Part shown: positions 28,331-37,569 of the stretch, piece after piece
How positions within the stretch are numbered: position 1 is the first letter of the stretch
Layout: every line of letters begins with the position of its first letter
Source of the DNA: Rhodobiaceae bacterium UBA4490
GTDB lineage: Bacteria; Pseudomonadota; Alphaproteobacteria; Parvibaculales; Parvibaculaceae
Direction: 5' to 3'
Length of the DNA stretch: 64,000 nt
Assembly (NCBI GenBank): GCA_002389665.1
Contig: DGNO01000005.1
Location: 424,737-488,736 of the forward strand
The notes under the pieces: generated by a model
Database searches by the model: none
Told to the model about the DNA's origin: nothing
The model's input: the letters and a program-made list of their open reading frames with translations, nothing else
Made by a program: the position numbers and the translations under genes

Positions 28331-28380
28331 CCGCACCGGTGATCCGTCCCCCTAACCGGTGCGGCTGCCCCTTTTCCTTT
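28331..28380 (+). terminator. second hairpin before the two-component operon
   Basis: CCGCACCGGT (28331-28340) and ACCGGTGCGG (28355-28364) form a perfect 10-bp stem, followed by CTGCCCCTTTTCCTTT. It resembles an intrinsic terminator, closing the DegP transcript 21 bases before the regulator start. Confidence 0.6.
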
Positions 28381-28400
28381 AAAACTCAAGTGAGGCGAGG

Positions 28401-29162
28401 ATGACAGCCCAACCGCTTTTGACGCATGATGTGTGCGAGCTCGAACCGGTAACGGATAAAAGAGAAGGGGAGGAACGAGGTAAGGTGCGTATCCTTGTCA
28501 TCGAGGACGACATCGAGGCGGCGACCTATGTGGTCAAGGGCCTGCGGGAAAGCGGCCACATCGTCGATCATGCCGGCGATGGGGAAGAAGGCGTGACGCT
28601 GGCGCTTTCGGGCACCTATGACGTGATGGTCGTGGACCGCATGTTACCGAAACGCGATGGTCTTTCCGTCGTCGAGGCGCTGCGCGAAAATGCCGATGCA
28701 ACGCCCGTTCTCTTTCTCAGCGCCTTGGGCGAGGTGGATGACCGGGTCAAAGGCCTGCGGGCGGGCGGCGACGATTATCTCACCAAACCTTTCGCCTTTG
28801 CCGAGCTTTTGGCGCGGATCGAGGTGCTGGCGCGCCGGGCGAACCCCGACAGTGTGCAGACCAAGCTGTCGGTCGGCGATCTGGAACTCGACCTTCTTAC
28901 CCGTAAGGTGCAGCGGGCGGGGCAGGATATCGACCTGCAGCCGCGCGAGTTCCGCCTGCTCGAATATCTTATGAAACATAGCGGTCAGGTGGTGACGCGC
29001 ACCATGCTTTTGGAAAATGTCTGGGAATATCATTTCGATCCCCAGACCAATGTGATCGACGTGCATATCTCCCGGCTTAGATCGAAGATCGACAAGAATT
29101 TCGGCGAGCCGCTTTTGCACACGATCCGCGGTGCGGGGTATTCGCTGCGTGCTGCTGACTAA
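28401..29162 (+). CDS. OmpR-family response regulator
   Basis: From ATG 28401 (GAGGCGAGG upstream) the product has 253 residues. A GTG at 28485 with GAGG upstream would give 226 residues and place the phosphoacceptor at the canonical Asp51. The receiver shows 'VIEDD', Asp in 'MVVDRMLPKRDG' and Lys in 'LTKPF'. The winged helix shows 'LQPREFRLLEYLMKHSGQVV' and 'DVHISRLRSKI'. It resembles CopR/QseB-type regulators. A kinase gene overlaps its end. The start choice is undecided. Confidence 0.88.
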   Translation: MTAQPLLTHDVCELEPVTDKREGEERGKVRILVIEDDIEAATYVVKGLRESGHIVDHAGDGEEGVTLALSGTYDVMVVDRMLPKRDGLSVVEALRENADATPVLFLSALGEVDDRVKGLRAGGDDYLTKPFAFAELLARIEVLARRANPDSVQTKLSVGDLELDLLTRKVQRAGQDIDLQPREFRLLEYLMKHSGQVVTRTMLLENVWEYHFDPQTNVIDVHISRLRSKIDKNFGEPLLHTIRGAGYSLRAAD

Positions 29163-30522
29163 TCTCCTCAAAACCTCGACGTTCCGGCTGGCGGTGATCT
29201 ATCTCGCCTTGTTCGTGACGTCGGTGATCGCGCTTTTGGGGTATATCTACTGGAACACAGCCGGCTTTCTCGCCCGCCAGACCGACCAGGCAGTGGAAGC
29301 GGAGATACAGGGTCTTGCCGAGCAATATGCGCAAGGCGGTCTGCCGCTTCTGGTGCACACAGTCATTCAGCGCTCGCGCGATCCGCGCCAGAGCCTTTAT
29401 CTCGTGCTCGACCCGCGCGGCAATATGCTGGCAGGTAATCTCGACAGCAAGCCCGCCGCCCTGCAGGGGCCGGACGGCTATGTGGAATTCAATTATCAGC
29501 GCCGCACCATGGAAGGGGTGGAGCGCCATGCCGCCCGCGCCCGCTACATCGAATTGCCCGAAGGGTTTTTTCTTCTCGTCGGGCGGGACGTGGAAGAGCG
29601 GCGCAATATCGAAAGCTTGATCACCGCCTCGCTCATTTGGGCCGTAGCGCTCACGCTCGGGCTCGGGCTCATCGGCGGGCTGATCATGAGCCGCAACATG
29701 CTGGCGCGTCTCGACGACATCAACCGTACGAGCCGGGAGATCATGCGCGGGGATCTGGCCCGGCGCATTCCCGTCTCGGGCACGGGCGACGAGCTCGACC
29801 AGCTTGCCGGCAATCTCAACAATATGCTCGAGCAGATCGAGGCCTTGATGATGGGGATGCGCGAGGTAACGGACAATGTCGCCCATGATCTGCGCAGCCC
29901 GCTGAACCGGCTGCGCAACCGGCTTGAAGTAACGCTGATGAAGCCGGCAAGCGAGGCCGACTACAAGGACGTGCTGGAAAAGACAATTAGTGAGGCGGAT
30001 CACCTTCTGGCGACCTTCAACGCGCTTCTCTCCATCGCCCGGGCCGAGGCGCGCAGCTCGCGCGAAGCCATGGTGGATGTGGATATTTCCGCGCTGGTGC
30101 TGGATGCGGTGGAGCTTTACGAACCCGTCGCCGAGGAAGCGGAGTTGACCTTGAAGGCGGACGTGCCGGAAGGCCTCAAGCTTTTCGCCAACCGCGAAAT
30201 CCTCTCCCAGGCGATCGCAAATCTCATCGACAATGCAATCAAGCATGGACGCAAGGGCGAGGAAGGGGGCGAGATCACCGTCAAGGCGGCGCTTGCCCAT
30301 GGCCGTGTGGTGCTTAGCGTTTCGGACAATGGGCCGGGTATTCCCGAAGCCGACCGGGCGCGGGTACTGGAGCGTTTCGTGCGCCTTGAGGCAAGCCGCA
30401 ACACGCCGGGCAGCGGGCTCGGGCTGTCGCTCGCTGCCGCCGCGGCGCGCCTTCATAATGGCCGCATCACCCTTTCGGATGCAGAGCCGGGGCTCTGCGT
30501 AACGCTTTCTCTACCCGTCTAA
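29149..30522 (+). CDS. membrane sensor histidine kinase, partner of the 28401 regulator
   Basis: GTG 29149 lies inside the last codons of the regulator gene and gives 457 residues. Membrane segments are at about 14-36 and 155-180, with a periplasmic loop between. HAMP ('LARLDDINRTSREIMRGD'), H-box 'NVAHDLRSPLNRL', N-box 'NLIDNAIKHG', and G-boxes 'DNGPGIPEADR' and 'GSGLGLSLA' follow. The upstream DegP gene suggests an envelope or metal stress signal, which is inference. Confidence 0.88.
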   Translation: MLLTNLLKTSTFRLAVIYLALFVTSVIALLGYIYWNTAGFLARQTDQAVEAEIQGLAEQYAQGGLPLLVHTVIQRSRDPRQSLYLVLDPRGNMLAGNLDSKPAALQGPDGYVEFNYQRRTMEGVERHAARARYIELPEGFFLLVGRDVEERRNIESLITASLIWAVALTLGLGLIGGLIMSRNMLARLDDINRTSREIMRGDLARRIPVSGTGDELDQLAGNLNNMLEQIEALMMGMREVTDNVAHDLRSPLNRLRNRLEVTLMKPASEADYKDVLEKTISEADHLLATFNALLSIARAEARSSREAMVDVDISALVLDAVELYEPVAEEAELTLKADVPEGLKLFANREILSQAIANLIDNAIKHGRKGEEGGEITVKAALAHGRVVLSVSDNGPGIPEADRARVLERFVRLEASRNTPGSGLGLSLAAAAARLHNGRITLSDAEPGLCVTLSLPV

Positions 30523-30804
30523 TTCCTCTTCCTGCACATTTAAACTCGAGTGCCTTCACGCGAATCGCAAAAAGAGACCGCGCGAATCGGATTTGCGGGT
30601 AACAGGAATCCGCGTCAGGACGGGCGATTTCGGTCCCTGCTTTTGGGGATAAACCCGATTTTATGTGCATTTATCGCACGGAAAACGCAGAAAATGGCGT
30701 CCTGATGCGGGATTTTGTCCGTTTTTCATTGGCGCGAATCTCTTGGCTTGTTATGGCTTTTACATAAGGCGCCAACCGAGGAGGCCATTCTAGGAGAGAT
30801 TAAG

Positions 30805-31089
30805 ATGAGCAAGGCGGAGTTTATCGAAAACGTTGCAGCAGCTGGCGACATGTCCAAAGCGGAAGCCAAGCGTGCTGTGGAACTGGTGTTCGGCGAAATC
30901 GAAGCCGGTCTGAAGCGGGCGAAGAAGGACGGCAAATTCACCGTCGGCACGTTCGGCACCTTCACGATCACCAAGCGCGCTGCCCGTAAAGGCCGCAACC
31001 CGCAGACGGGTGAAGAAATCAAGATCAAGGCGAAGAAGTCTCTGCGCTTCAAGCCGTCGGCTCAGCTGAAAACGGCTGCCGGCTGCTAA
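30805..31089 (+). CDS. HU family DNA-binding protein
   Basis: ATG 30805, after TAGGAGAGA, gives 94 residues. The sequence covers the whole HU/IHF fold: helical N-terminus 'EFIENVAAAGDMSKAEAKRA', 'VGTFGTFTITKRAARKGRNP' as the beta arm with the Asn-Pro tip, and 'KSLRFKPSAQLK'. It bends and compacts DNA as a homodimer or heterodimer. It is a single gene closed by a strong terminator. The 282-base upstream region holds no other gene; TTGGCG-N17-TATGGC there is a possible promoter. Confidence 0.93.
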   Translation: MSKAEFIENVAAAGDMSKAEAKRAVELVFGEIEAGLKRAKKDGKFTVGTFGTFTITKRAARKGRNPQTGEEIKIKAKKSLRFKPSAQLKTAAGC

Positions 31090-31114
31090 GACAGCACGAT
31101 CTGACGTTTTTGAA

Positions 31115-31143
31115 GGCCCGCCACTGGCGGGCCTTTTCTTTTT
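31115..31143 (+). terminator. intrinsic terminator of the HU gene
   Basis: GGCCCGCC-ACT-GGCGGGCC is followed by TTTTCTTTTT. The same 8-bp stem recurs at 59224-59242. Confidence 0.92.
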
Positions 31144-31192
31144 GTGCCGGATCGGTAGCCTCCAAGACTGGAAGCGAATTGAGCAAGGTTGC

Positions 31193-34162
31193 ATGAGAAT
31201 GACGGAAGCCGAAACGACGCCTTATCTGGGACTGGAAGTGCCGCCCCAACCGTTTGACGCGGCGCGCGCGGCAGGCTTTCTTGCCGATCTCGAAGAAGAG
31301 GTGAAAAAGCTGGAAGGGGCCGAAGGCGCCGCCCTGGAGGCGCTCATCCAAAGCCAAAAGCCGCTCCTCACCGCCATTCTCGGCAACTCGCCTTACCTCA
31401 CCCGGCTCATCACCCGCGAGCCGGCCCGCCTGCGCCTGCTGGACGGGCCGCCGGATGCGGCCTTCGACGCGCTGCTGTCGCGCCTAAAAGAAGAGGCCAT
31501 AGAGGCCAGGAACGAGGCGGCGCTCATGGCGGTGCTGCGCCGGGCGAAGGCAGAGGCTGCGCTCCTTATCGGCGCGGCGGATATTGCCGGTAAATGGACG
31601 CTGGAAGAGGTGACGGGCGCGCTCACCCGGTTTGCCGATCAGGCGGTGGACCAGGCGACCGACTGGCTTTTGCGCGATGCTCAGAAGAACAAATTCATTG
31701 CAGAGCTCGACGCGGAAGAGCCTGCCAAAGGCACAGGCTTTCTCGTTCTGGCCATGGGCAAATACGGGGCGGGTGAGCTCAATTATTCCAGCGACATCGA
31801 CCTTGTGGTGTTTTTTGAGCCGGGCCGTGTTTCGCTTTGCGAGGGGCGGGAGGAACAGGACCTTTGGGTGCGCATCGCCAAGAGCCTTGTGAAGCTCATG
31901 CAGGAACGCACGCCGGACGGTTATGTCTTCCGCACGGATTTGCGTCTGCGCCCGGACCCGGGCAGCACACCCCTTGCCGTCTCGCTGCCCGCCGCCGAGC
32001 AATATTACGAAAGCCGGGGGCAGAACTGGGAACGCGCGGCGTTCATCAAGGCGCGCCAGGTCGCCGGGGACAGCGAAATCGGGGAAATGTTTCTGAAAAA
32101 CATCCGCCCCTATATCTGGCGCAAGAATCTCGACTTCGCCGCCATCGAAGACATTCATTCTATGAAGCGGCAAATCCATGCGGTGCAGGGCCATGGCAAG
32201 ATCGCCATTGCCGGGCACAATATCAAGCTGGGGCGCGGCGGCATCCGCGAGATCGAGTTTTTCGTTCAGACCCAGCAATTGATTGCGGGCGGGCGCGATG
32301 CGGATTTGCGCGGCAAGCGCACGGTGGAAATGCTGCGCGCGTTGGCGGAGAAGGAATGGATCACGCCGCAGGCCGCCGAAGAGTTGGTGGAGTCCTACCG
32401 GTTTTTGCGCACGCTCGAACACCGCCTGCAAATGGTCGAAGACGAGCAGACCCATTCGCTGCCGAAAAGCGAGGAAGACCTCGAGCGGATTGCAATTTTC
32501 TCCGGCTATAAAGACCGCGCGTCTTTCGATGAAGCGCTGCGCGCGCATCTTTCGCGCGTGCAAGGGCACTACGCAGCGCTGTTCGAGAAAGCCCCGCCGC
32601 TTGCCGAAGAAGGCGGGAGCCTCGTTTTTACCGGCACGGATGATGACCCGGAAACCGTGCAAACCTTGAGCGATATGGGCTTCAAACGGCCCTCTGAAAT
32701 GATGGAAATGATCCGCGGCTGGCATACGGGCCGCTTCGCCGCCACTCGTTCGCCCCGCTCGCGCGAGCGGCTGACGGCGCTTATGCCGGCGCTCTTGAAA
32801 ACGCTTTCGCAAACCGCAGATCCCGATGTGGCCTTCACTCGCTTTCATAAATTCATTGAGGGCCTGCCCGCAGGCGTGCAGCTTTTCTCGCTCATCTATG
32901 CCAATCCGAGTCTTCTCGGCCTTATCGCGGATATTTGCGGCACCGCGCCCCGCCTTGCCAATCATTTGAGCCGTAATCCGGCTGTGCTCGATGTGGTGCT
33001 CGACCCGGAATTCTTTCAGGTGCTGCCGCGCGGGCCGGAGCTGGGCGAAGGATTGCGCCAGGCGCTTTCCACGGCGCAGAGCTATGAAGGCGCGCTCGAT
33101 GTGGCGCGCGTCTGGGCGCGCGAGCAGCGCTTCCGCGTCGGCGTGCGCGTGCTCTCGGGCAGCGCCGATGCGGAAGAAGCTGGCAGCGCTTATTCGGCGA
33201 TCGCGCGCGAAACCATTCAGGCGCTTAAGCCCGCCGCCCTCGGCGAAATCGAGCGGCGCTATGGCAAAGTGCCCGGCGCGGACATGGCTGTGGTCGCCAT
33301 GGGCAAACTCGGCAGCGGCGAGATGAGCGCGGAATCCGATCTCGATCTCATCGTGATTTACGATGTCGATGATGGAGAAGCGGTCTCGAACGGGCCGAAG
33401 GAGCTCGGCGTCACACAGTATTACGCCAAAGCCTGCCAGCAGCTCGTCAATGCGCTTACCGCGCCGACTGCGGAAGGCAAGCTCTATGAGGTTGATATGC
33501 GCCTGCGCCCTTCGGGCAATGCCGGGCCCATCGCAACGCGCTATGACAGTTTTGCCGCTTATCAGGAGGGGGAAGCCTGGACCTGGGAACATATGGCGCT
33601 GACCCGGGCGCGGGTGGCCGCAGGCCCGGCGCCTCTTGCCCAAAAAATCGAAACCGAGATTTCCCGTGTGCTCCGCAAGCCACGGGACCCGGTAAAATTG
33701 GCCGCGGATGTCGCCGATATGCGTGCCCGCATCGCCAAGGAATTTCCTGCTTCCGATCCCTGGGAGCTGAAACATGTGCGCGGCGGGCTCATCGATCTTG
33801 AGTTTATCGCCCAGTATCTTCAGCTTCGTTACGCCGCCGAAATGCCGGAGATCCTCTCCCCCCATACGCGCGGGGTTTTCGAGGCCGCAGGACGGCTCGG
33901 CATTCTGCCCCCCGCCGAGGCCGATTTGCTCTTGCATGCCATCGATCTGGTGTTGAACCTTACCCAGGTCGTGCGCATTTGCGTGACGGGCACGCTCAAC
34001 CGCGAGGAAACCAATATCGGTTTGAAGAACCTGCTTGCGAGAGTAGGGGATGCGCCCGACTTTGAGGCCCTGGAGGCCGATCTGAGGGAAAGCCAGAAAG
34101 CGGTGCTGAGCTTGTTTGAAAGCTTGATTGGGGGGCTTTCCAAGACCGATAGCTCTGGCTAG
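31193..34162 (+). CDS. glnE: bifunctional glutamine synthetase adenylyltransferase/deadenylase GlnE
   Basis: ATG 31193 gives 989 residues (ATG 31199 is possible). Two nucleotidyltransferase cores are present: 'ELNYSSDIDLVVFF' at about residue 195 (deadenylase half) and 'EMSAESDLDLIVIYD' at about 713 (adenylylase half), each followed by a helical bundle with 'RLRPDPGSTPLAVSL' or 'MRLRPSGNAGPIA'. GlnE adds or removes AMP on GlnA under PII control, shutting glutamine synthetase on or off with nitrogen status. Length is normal for the family. It is not next to glnB or glnA. Confidence 0.95.
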   Translation: MRMTEAETTPYLGLEVPPQPFDAARAAGFLADLEEEVKKLEGAEGAALEALIQSQKPLLTAILGNSPYLTRLITREPARLRLLDGPPDAAFDALLSRLKEEAIEARNEAALMAVLRRAKAEAALLIGAADIAGKWTLEEVTGALTRFADQAVDQATDWLLRDAQKNKFIAELDAEEPAKGTGFLVLAMGKYGAGELNYSSDIDLVVFFEPGRVSLCEGREEQDLWVRIAKSLVKLMQERTPDGYVFRTDLRLRPDPGSTPLAVSLPAAEQYYESRGQNWERAAFIKARQVAGDSEIGEMFLKNIRPYIWRKNLDFAAIEDIHSMKRQIHAVQGHGKIAIAGHNIKLGRGGIREIEFFVQTQQLIAGGRDADLRGKRTVEMLRALAEKEWITPQAAEELVESYRFLRTLEHRLQMVEDEQTHSLPKSEEDLERIAIFSGYKDRASFDEALRAHLSRVQGHYAALFEKAPPLAEEGGSLVFTGTDDDPETVQTLSDMGFKRPSEMMEMIRGWHTGRFAATRSPRSRERLTALMPALLKTLSQTADPDVAFTRFHKFIEGLPAGVQLFSLIYANPSLLGLIADICGTAPRLANHLSRNPAVLDVVLDPEFFQVLPRGPELGEGLRQALSTAQSYEGALDVARVWAREQRFRVGVRVLSGSADAEEAGSAYSAIARETIQALKPAALGEIERRYGKVPGADMAVVAMGKLGSGEMSAESDLDLIVIYDVDDGEAVSNGPKELGVTQYYAKACQQLVNALTAPTAEGKLYEVDMRLRPSGNAGPIATRYDSFAAYQEGEAWTWEHMALTRARVAAGPAPLAQKIETEISRVLRKPRDPVKLAADVADMRARIAKEFPASDPWELKHVRGGLIDLEFIAQYLQLRYAAEMPEILSPHTRGVFEAAGRLGILPPAEADLLLHAIDLVLNLTQVVRICVTGTLNREETNIGLKNLLARVGDAPDFEALEADLRESQKAVLSLFESLIGGLSKTDSSG

Positions 34163-34357
34163 GGAATTGCAACTGCCAGCCAGAACGGATCCGGCCCTTT
34201 GCGCCGGAAGCGGGCACCTGGCCCTTTAGGTCAGGGTTGAACTGGCCTTTTGTGGTTAACCCCGCAAAAGGCAGCATTCGGGCCGCTTCTGTGCCGAAAA
34301 GGGACGTGCCATCTCTGCACAAGGGTGCAGGGGCTGTCTGTTTTGGAGCTAGGCTTG

Positions 34358-35980
34358 ATGGAACGGTATGATGTTGTCGTGATTGGGGGAGGGGTGAACG
34401 GCCTTGCAGCCGCCGCCCGTCTTGCGCAATCCGGCTTCGCCGTTCTGGTGCTGGAGCGCGGTGAGCAGCCGGAAGCCGCCGCCCTTGCCGGTGAAATCGT
34501 TCCCGGCTTCAAGGCGCCGCCCTTCGCGCTGCCCGGCGGTTATCTCGACCCTAATTTCGTTTGCGCGTTGGACCTTGGCCGCCATGGGCTGCGCACTCTG
34601 CGCCTCGATGGCGGCGTTTCGCTTTTCGGTGACGGGCGCTATGTCGCCTCCTATAGCGATGCGGGCGTCATGACGCGCGAAATTCAGCGCCACAACAAGC
34701 GCGATGCGAGCGCCTGGACGCGGTTCGCACGGGACATGCAGCGCCAGGCCCGGAGACTCGAAAAACGTATTCTCGAAGAACAGCAGGACCCGGCACGGCG
34801 CAGCCCCGCCGTCATCCGCAAGCTGGTGCAGGATGTGCGCGAGCTGGTGCAAAAACCCGCCCATGAGCTCCATGACGAAGCCCGCGTCTGGCTGCAATCG
34901 ATGGATGCTTTTCTCGACGGGTACTTCCAAAGCGATCATCTGAAAGCGCATATCGCGTCCGCCGCGCTGCCCGGCCATGCGCAGGGCCCGTGCGGCCAGA
35001 CAACGGCCGCGCTTCTTCCGCTCTTGTGGATTGGGGAGCGCAGCGGCGGCATGCCCGCGCGCCTCATGCCGCAAGGGGGCCTGCCTGCGCTTACCAAGGC
35101 CATCGCCAATGCGCTGAAAGCGGCAGGCGGTGATATTCGCTTTGGGGCGGAGGTCGTGGATGTGCGCATGGAAGGGCGCAAGGCCGCCGGTGTCGTTCTT
35201 TCCGATGATACGGAAATCGCCGCGCGCTGCGTGCTCTCCGATCTTGATGTGAAGCACAGCTATCTCGGCCTTTTTAACTGGTCCTCGCTGCCCAAGCGCT
35301 ATGTGGAAGAGATCGGCCATTTCCGCACCGAAGGGGTGACGGCGCAGCTCGATCTAGCCCTCTCCGGCTTCCCGGAATTTCCGGATCTGCCGGAAGGCTG
35401 CCCGGCGCTTGCCGGCGGGTTGCGCCTGCCGGGTTTCCTGGACGACATGGAATGGGGCTTTGACGACTGGCAGGACCACACGCCGCCGCGCCGTCCGCTC
35501 ATCGATATGTCTTTCCCGAGCCTTGCCGACCCCTCCCTTGCGCCGGAAGGCAAGCACCTGGCGAGCATCACGCTCCATTACGTACCTTACGAATTGCATG
35601 ACGGGTCCTGGAGCGGCGCGCGCCGGGCCGAACTGGTGCAGCTTGTCTTGAAGAAACTGGAAGCGGTGAGCCCCGGCTTTATCGAGCGGATCGAAGGCTA
35701 CCGCCTTGCCCTGCCGCGCGACATAGAAGAACAGACCGGCCACACGCACGGCGATCCTTTCGCAGGGCAAATGAACCTCGATCAGCTTTTCTTCAACCGG
35801 CCGGTACCCGGCTTTGCCGCTTACGAAGGACCGGTGGAGAATTTCTATCTTTGTTCGGCAAGCGCTCATCCGGGCGGCGCCGGGCTTGGGATCGCGGGTT
35901 ATAACGTCGCCGAAAAACTGCTCGGCTCACTGAACGGCGGCAGCGGCCTCTTCCGCCGGAACAAGGGAGCGGCGGCATGA
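34358..35980 (+). CDS. FAD-dependent oxidoreductase (PYROXD2/phytoene desaturase-like), first of a pair
   Basis: ATG 34358 gives 540 residues. The N-terminus 'VVVIGGGVNGLAAAARLAQ' is a dinucleotide-binding fold, and 'LVLERG' ends the second strand. 'MPQGGLPALTKAIANAL' and a C-terminal 'HPGGAGLGIAGYNVAEKLL' are shared with the CrtI/PYROXD2 group. The substrate is unknown; carotenoid function is unlikely because no crt genes are near. It overlaps the next oxidoreductase gene by four bases (ATGA). A small hairpin CTGCAC-AAGG-GTGCAG (34315-34330) lies upstream. Confidence 0.83.
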   Translation: MERYDVVVIGGGVNGLAAAARLAQSGFAVLVLERGEQPEAAALAGEIVPGFKAPPFALPGGYLDPNFVCALDLGRHGLRTLRLDGGVSLFGDGRYVASYSDAGVMTREIQRHNKRDASAWTRFARDMQRQARRLEKRILEEQQDPARRSPAVIRKLVQDVRELVQKPAHELHDEARVWLQSMDAFLDGYFQSDHLKAHIASAALPGHAQGPCGQTTAALLPLLWIGERSGGMPARLMPQGGLPALTKAIANALKAAGGDIRFGAEVVDVRMEGRKAAGVVLSDDTEIAARCVLSDLDVKHSYLGLFNWSSLPKRYVEEIGHFRTEGVTAQLDLALSGFPEFPDLPEGCPALAGGLRLPGFLDDMEWGFDDWQDHTPPRRPLIDMSFPSLADPSLAPEGKHLASITLHYVPYELHDGSWSGARRAELVQLVLKKLEAVSPGFIERIEGYRLALPRDIEEQTGHTHGDPFAGQMNLDQLFFNRPVPGFAAYEGPVENFYLCSASAHPGGAGLGIAGYNVAEKLLGSLNGGSGLFRRNKGAAA

Positions 35981-37569
35981 TGGAACATGATCTGGCCTAT
36001 GATGCGATCGTGATCGGCGCCGGCCATAACGGTCTTGTCGCGGCTGCCTATCTTGCCGAAGCGGGGAAACGCGTTCTCGTGCTCGAGGCGGGGAGCGATG
36101 TGGGCGGCGCGGCGGTGACGGCGGAAATTGCACCGGATTATATGTCTTCGGCCGGCGCGCATTTGCTCTATGCCTGGCCGCAGCGCATCGAAAAAGATTT
36201 AAAGCTCGCCAAGCACGGTTTTGAAATGGCGAGCCGCGACATGGTGACCGTCGCGCTCGACAAGGACGGCAAGCATCTCGTGCTGCCGGCATCCTCACGC
36301 GCCGATATTGCGCGGCTGAAAGACCGCTCGCCCCGCGATGCCGAAGCCTACGGCCCTTTCATGAAGCGCGTTCAACGCTATGCGGGGCTTTTGCAGCCGC
36401 TGCTCGAAAAGGGCCTGCCGGTGCCGGGCGAGGGGGCGAAGCAAGCGGCAACGGATGCGCTTTCGCTCATCTGGCGGTTTGAGAAAATGGGCGAGGAAGA
36501 CCGCCAGGAGCTGGGCCGCTTTCTGCCTGCCAGCATGGCGCAGGTGCTCGACCGGACGTTCGAGGACCCGCTTATAAAAGCTGCTCTGGCGATGGATGCG
36601 ACGCTCGGCCATCACATGGGGCCGAAATCCCCAGGCTCGGCCTATCAATATATTTACCGCCTGGCACAGCAGAACATTGCCGGTGGCAAAATGGGATATC
36701 CGGCAGGCGGTATCGGCGCGCTGCCCCAGGCGCTTGCCCGGCTCATCGGGGAAAGCGAAGGGCGCGTGCGCACGAACAGCCAGGTGCGCCACATTCTCGT
36801 TTCGCCCGACGGCAGGACCGAAGGCGTCGTGCTGACCGACGGCACCAAGTTCCATGCGCCCATCGTGCTGTCCAGCCTCGATCCGCGCCGCACCTATCTC
36901 GACCTTTTAGGTTCTGCGCATCTTGCGCCCGAACAGACACGCCGCCTCGGCAGCTGGCGGATGCAGGGCGCTTGCGCCAAGATCAATCTTGCGCTGGAAG
37001 GCCTGCCCATCATCGAAGGGCTGGAAGAGCGTGAATATGGCGGGCGCTGGCTCATCGCGCCGGACATGACGGCGATGGAGCGCGCTTTTGTGGCGGCCAA
37101 GCGCAACGAGCTTGCCGTAGACCCCATCATGGAAATCGTGCTGCCGTCCTATCACGATCCACGCGCTGCCCCGCCCGGCCATCACACTATGTCAATCCTG
37201 CTGCCTCATGTGCCTTATGAACTGGAAGGCGGCTGGGAGGCGCGGCGGGACGAGTTCACCAAGCGTGTCGTCGATGCGGTGGCCGTTTATGCGCCCGACA
37301 TCAAGATCAAGCTCATTGCGGGGGAAATTCTGACCCCGCCGGAAATCGAGCGGCGCTTCGGCGCGCCGGGTGCCGGCTGGCATCAGGGCGATATGAGCCT
37401 CGATCAGACGCTGCTTTTCCGTCCCGGTTATGGGCTTTCCCATGACGAAGGCCCGGTTGAGGGGCTATATCTATGCGGCAGCGGCACGCATCCGGGCGGC
37501 GGGCTCACTGGCGAGCCGGGGCGTCTTGCCGCCGCGCATGTGCTGGAGGGGGGAAGCGCTCATGTCTAA
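35977..37569 (+). CDS. FAD-dependent oxidoreductase, second of a pair
   Basis: The product has 530 residues. It is a paralogue of the gene before it: 'AIVIGAGHNGLVAAAYLAEA' and 'VLVLEAGSDVGGAA' at the start, 'YPAGGIGALPQALARLI' mid-protein and 'GTHPGGGLTGEPGRLAAAHV' at the end. It starts at ATG 35977 inside the upstream stop and its own stop overlaps the GcvT-like gene by eight bases, so the three genes are made together. A two-subunit amine or alcohol oxidising enzyme is a reasonable guess, not shown. Confidence 0.85.
   Translation: MMEHDLAYDAIVIGAGHNGLVAAAYLAEAGKRVLVLEAGSDVGGAAVTAEIAPDYMSSAGAHLLYAWPQRIEKDLKLAKHGFEMASRDMVTVALDKDGKHLVLPASSRADIARLKDRSPRDAEAYGPFMKRVQRYAGLLQPLLEKGLPVPGEGAKQAATDALSLIWRFEKMGEEDRQELGRFLPASMAQVLDRTFEDPLIKAALAMDATLGHHMGPKSPGSAYQYIYRLAQQNIAGGKMGYPAGGIGALPQALARLIGESEGRVRTNSQVRHILVSPDGRTEGVVLTDGTKFHAPIVLSSLDPRRTYLDLLGSAHLAPEQTRRLGSWRMQGACAKINLALEGLPIIEGLEEREYGGRWLIAPDMTAMERAFVAAKRNELAVDPIMEIVLPSYHDPRAAPPGHHTMSILLPHVPYELEGGWEARRDEFTKRVVDAVAVYAPDIKIKLIAGEILTPPEIERRFGAPGAGWHQGDMSLDQTLLFRPGYGLSHDEGPVEGLYLCGSGTHPGGGLTGEPGRLAAAHVLEGGSAHV

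Noticed and set aside
31484..33937. 817-residue open frame on the minus strand opposite glnE
   Set aside because: It mirrors glnE in a high-GC region, has no recognisable motif and no ribosome-binding site, while glnE is complete and conserved on the plus strand.
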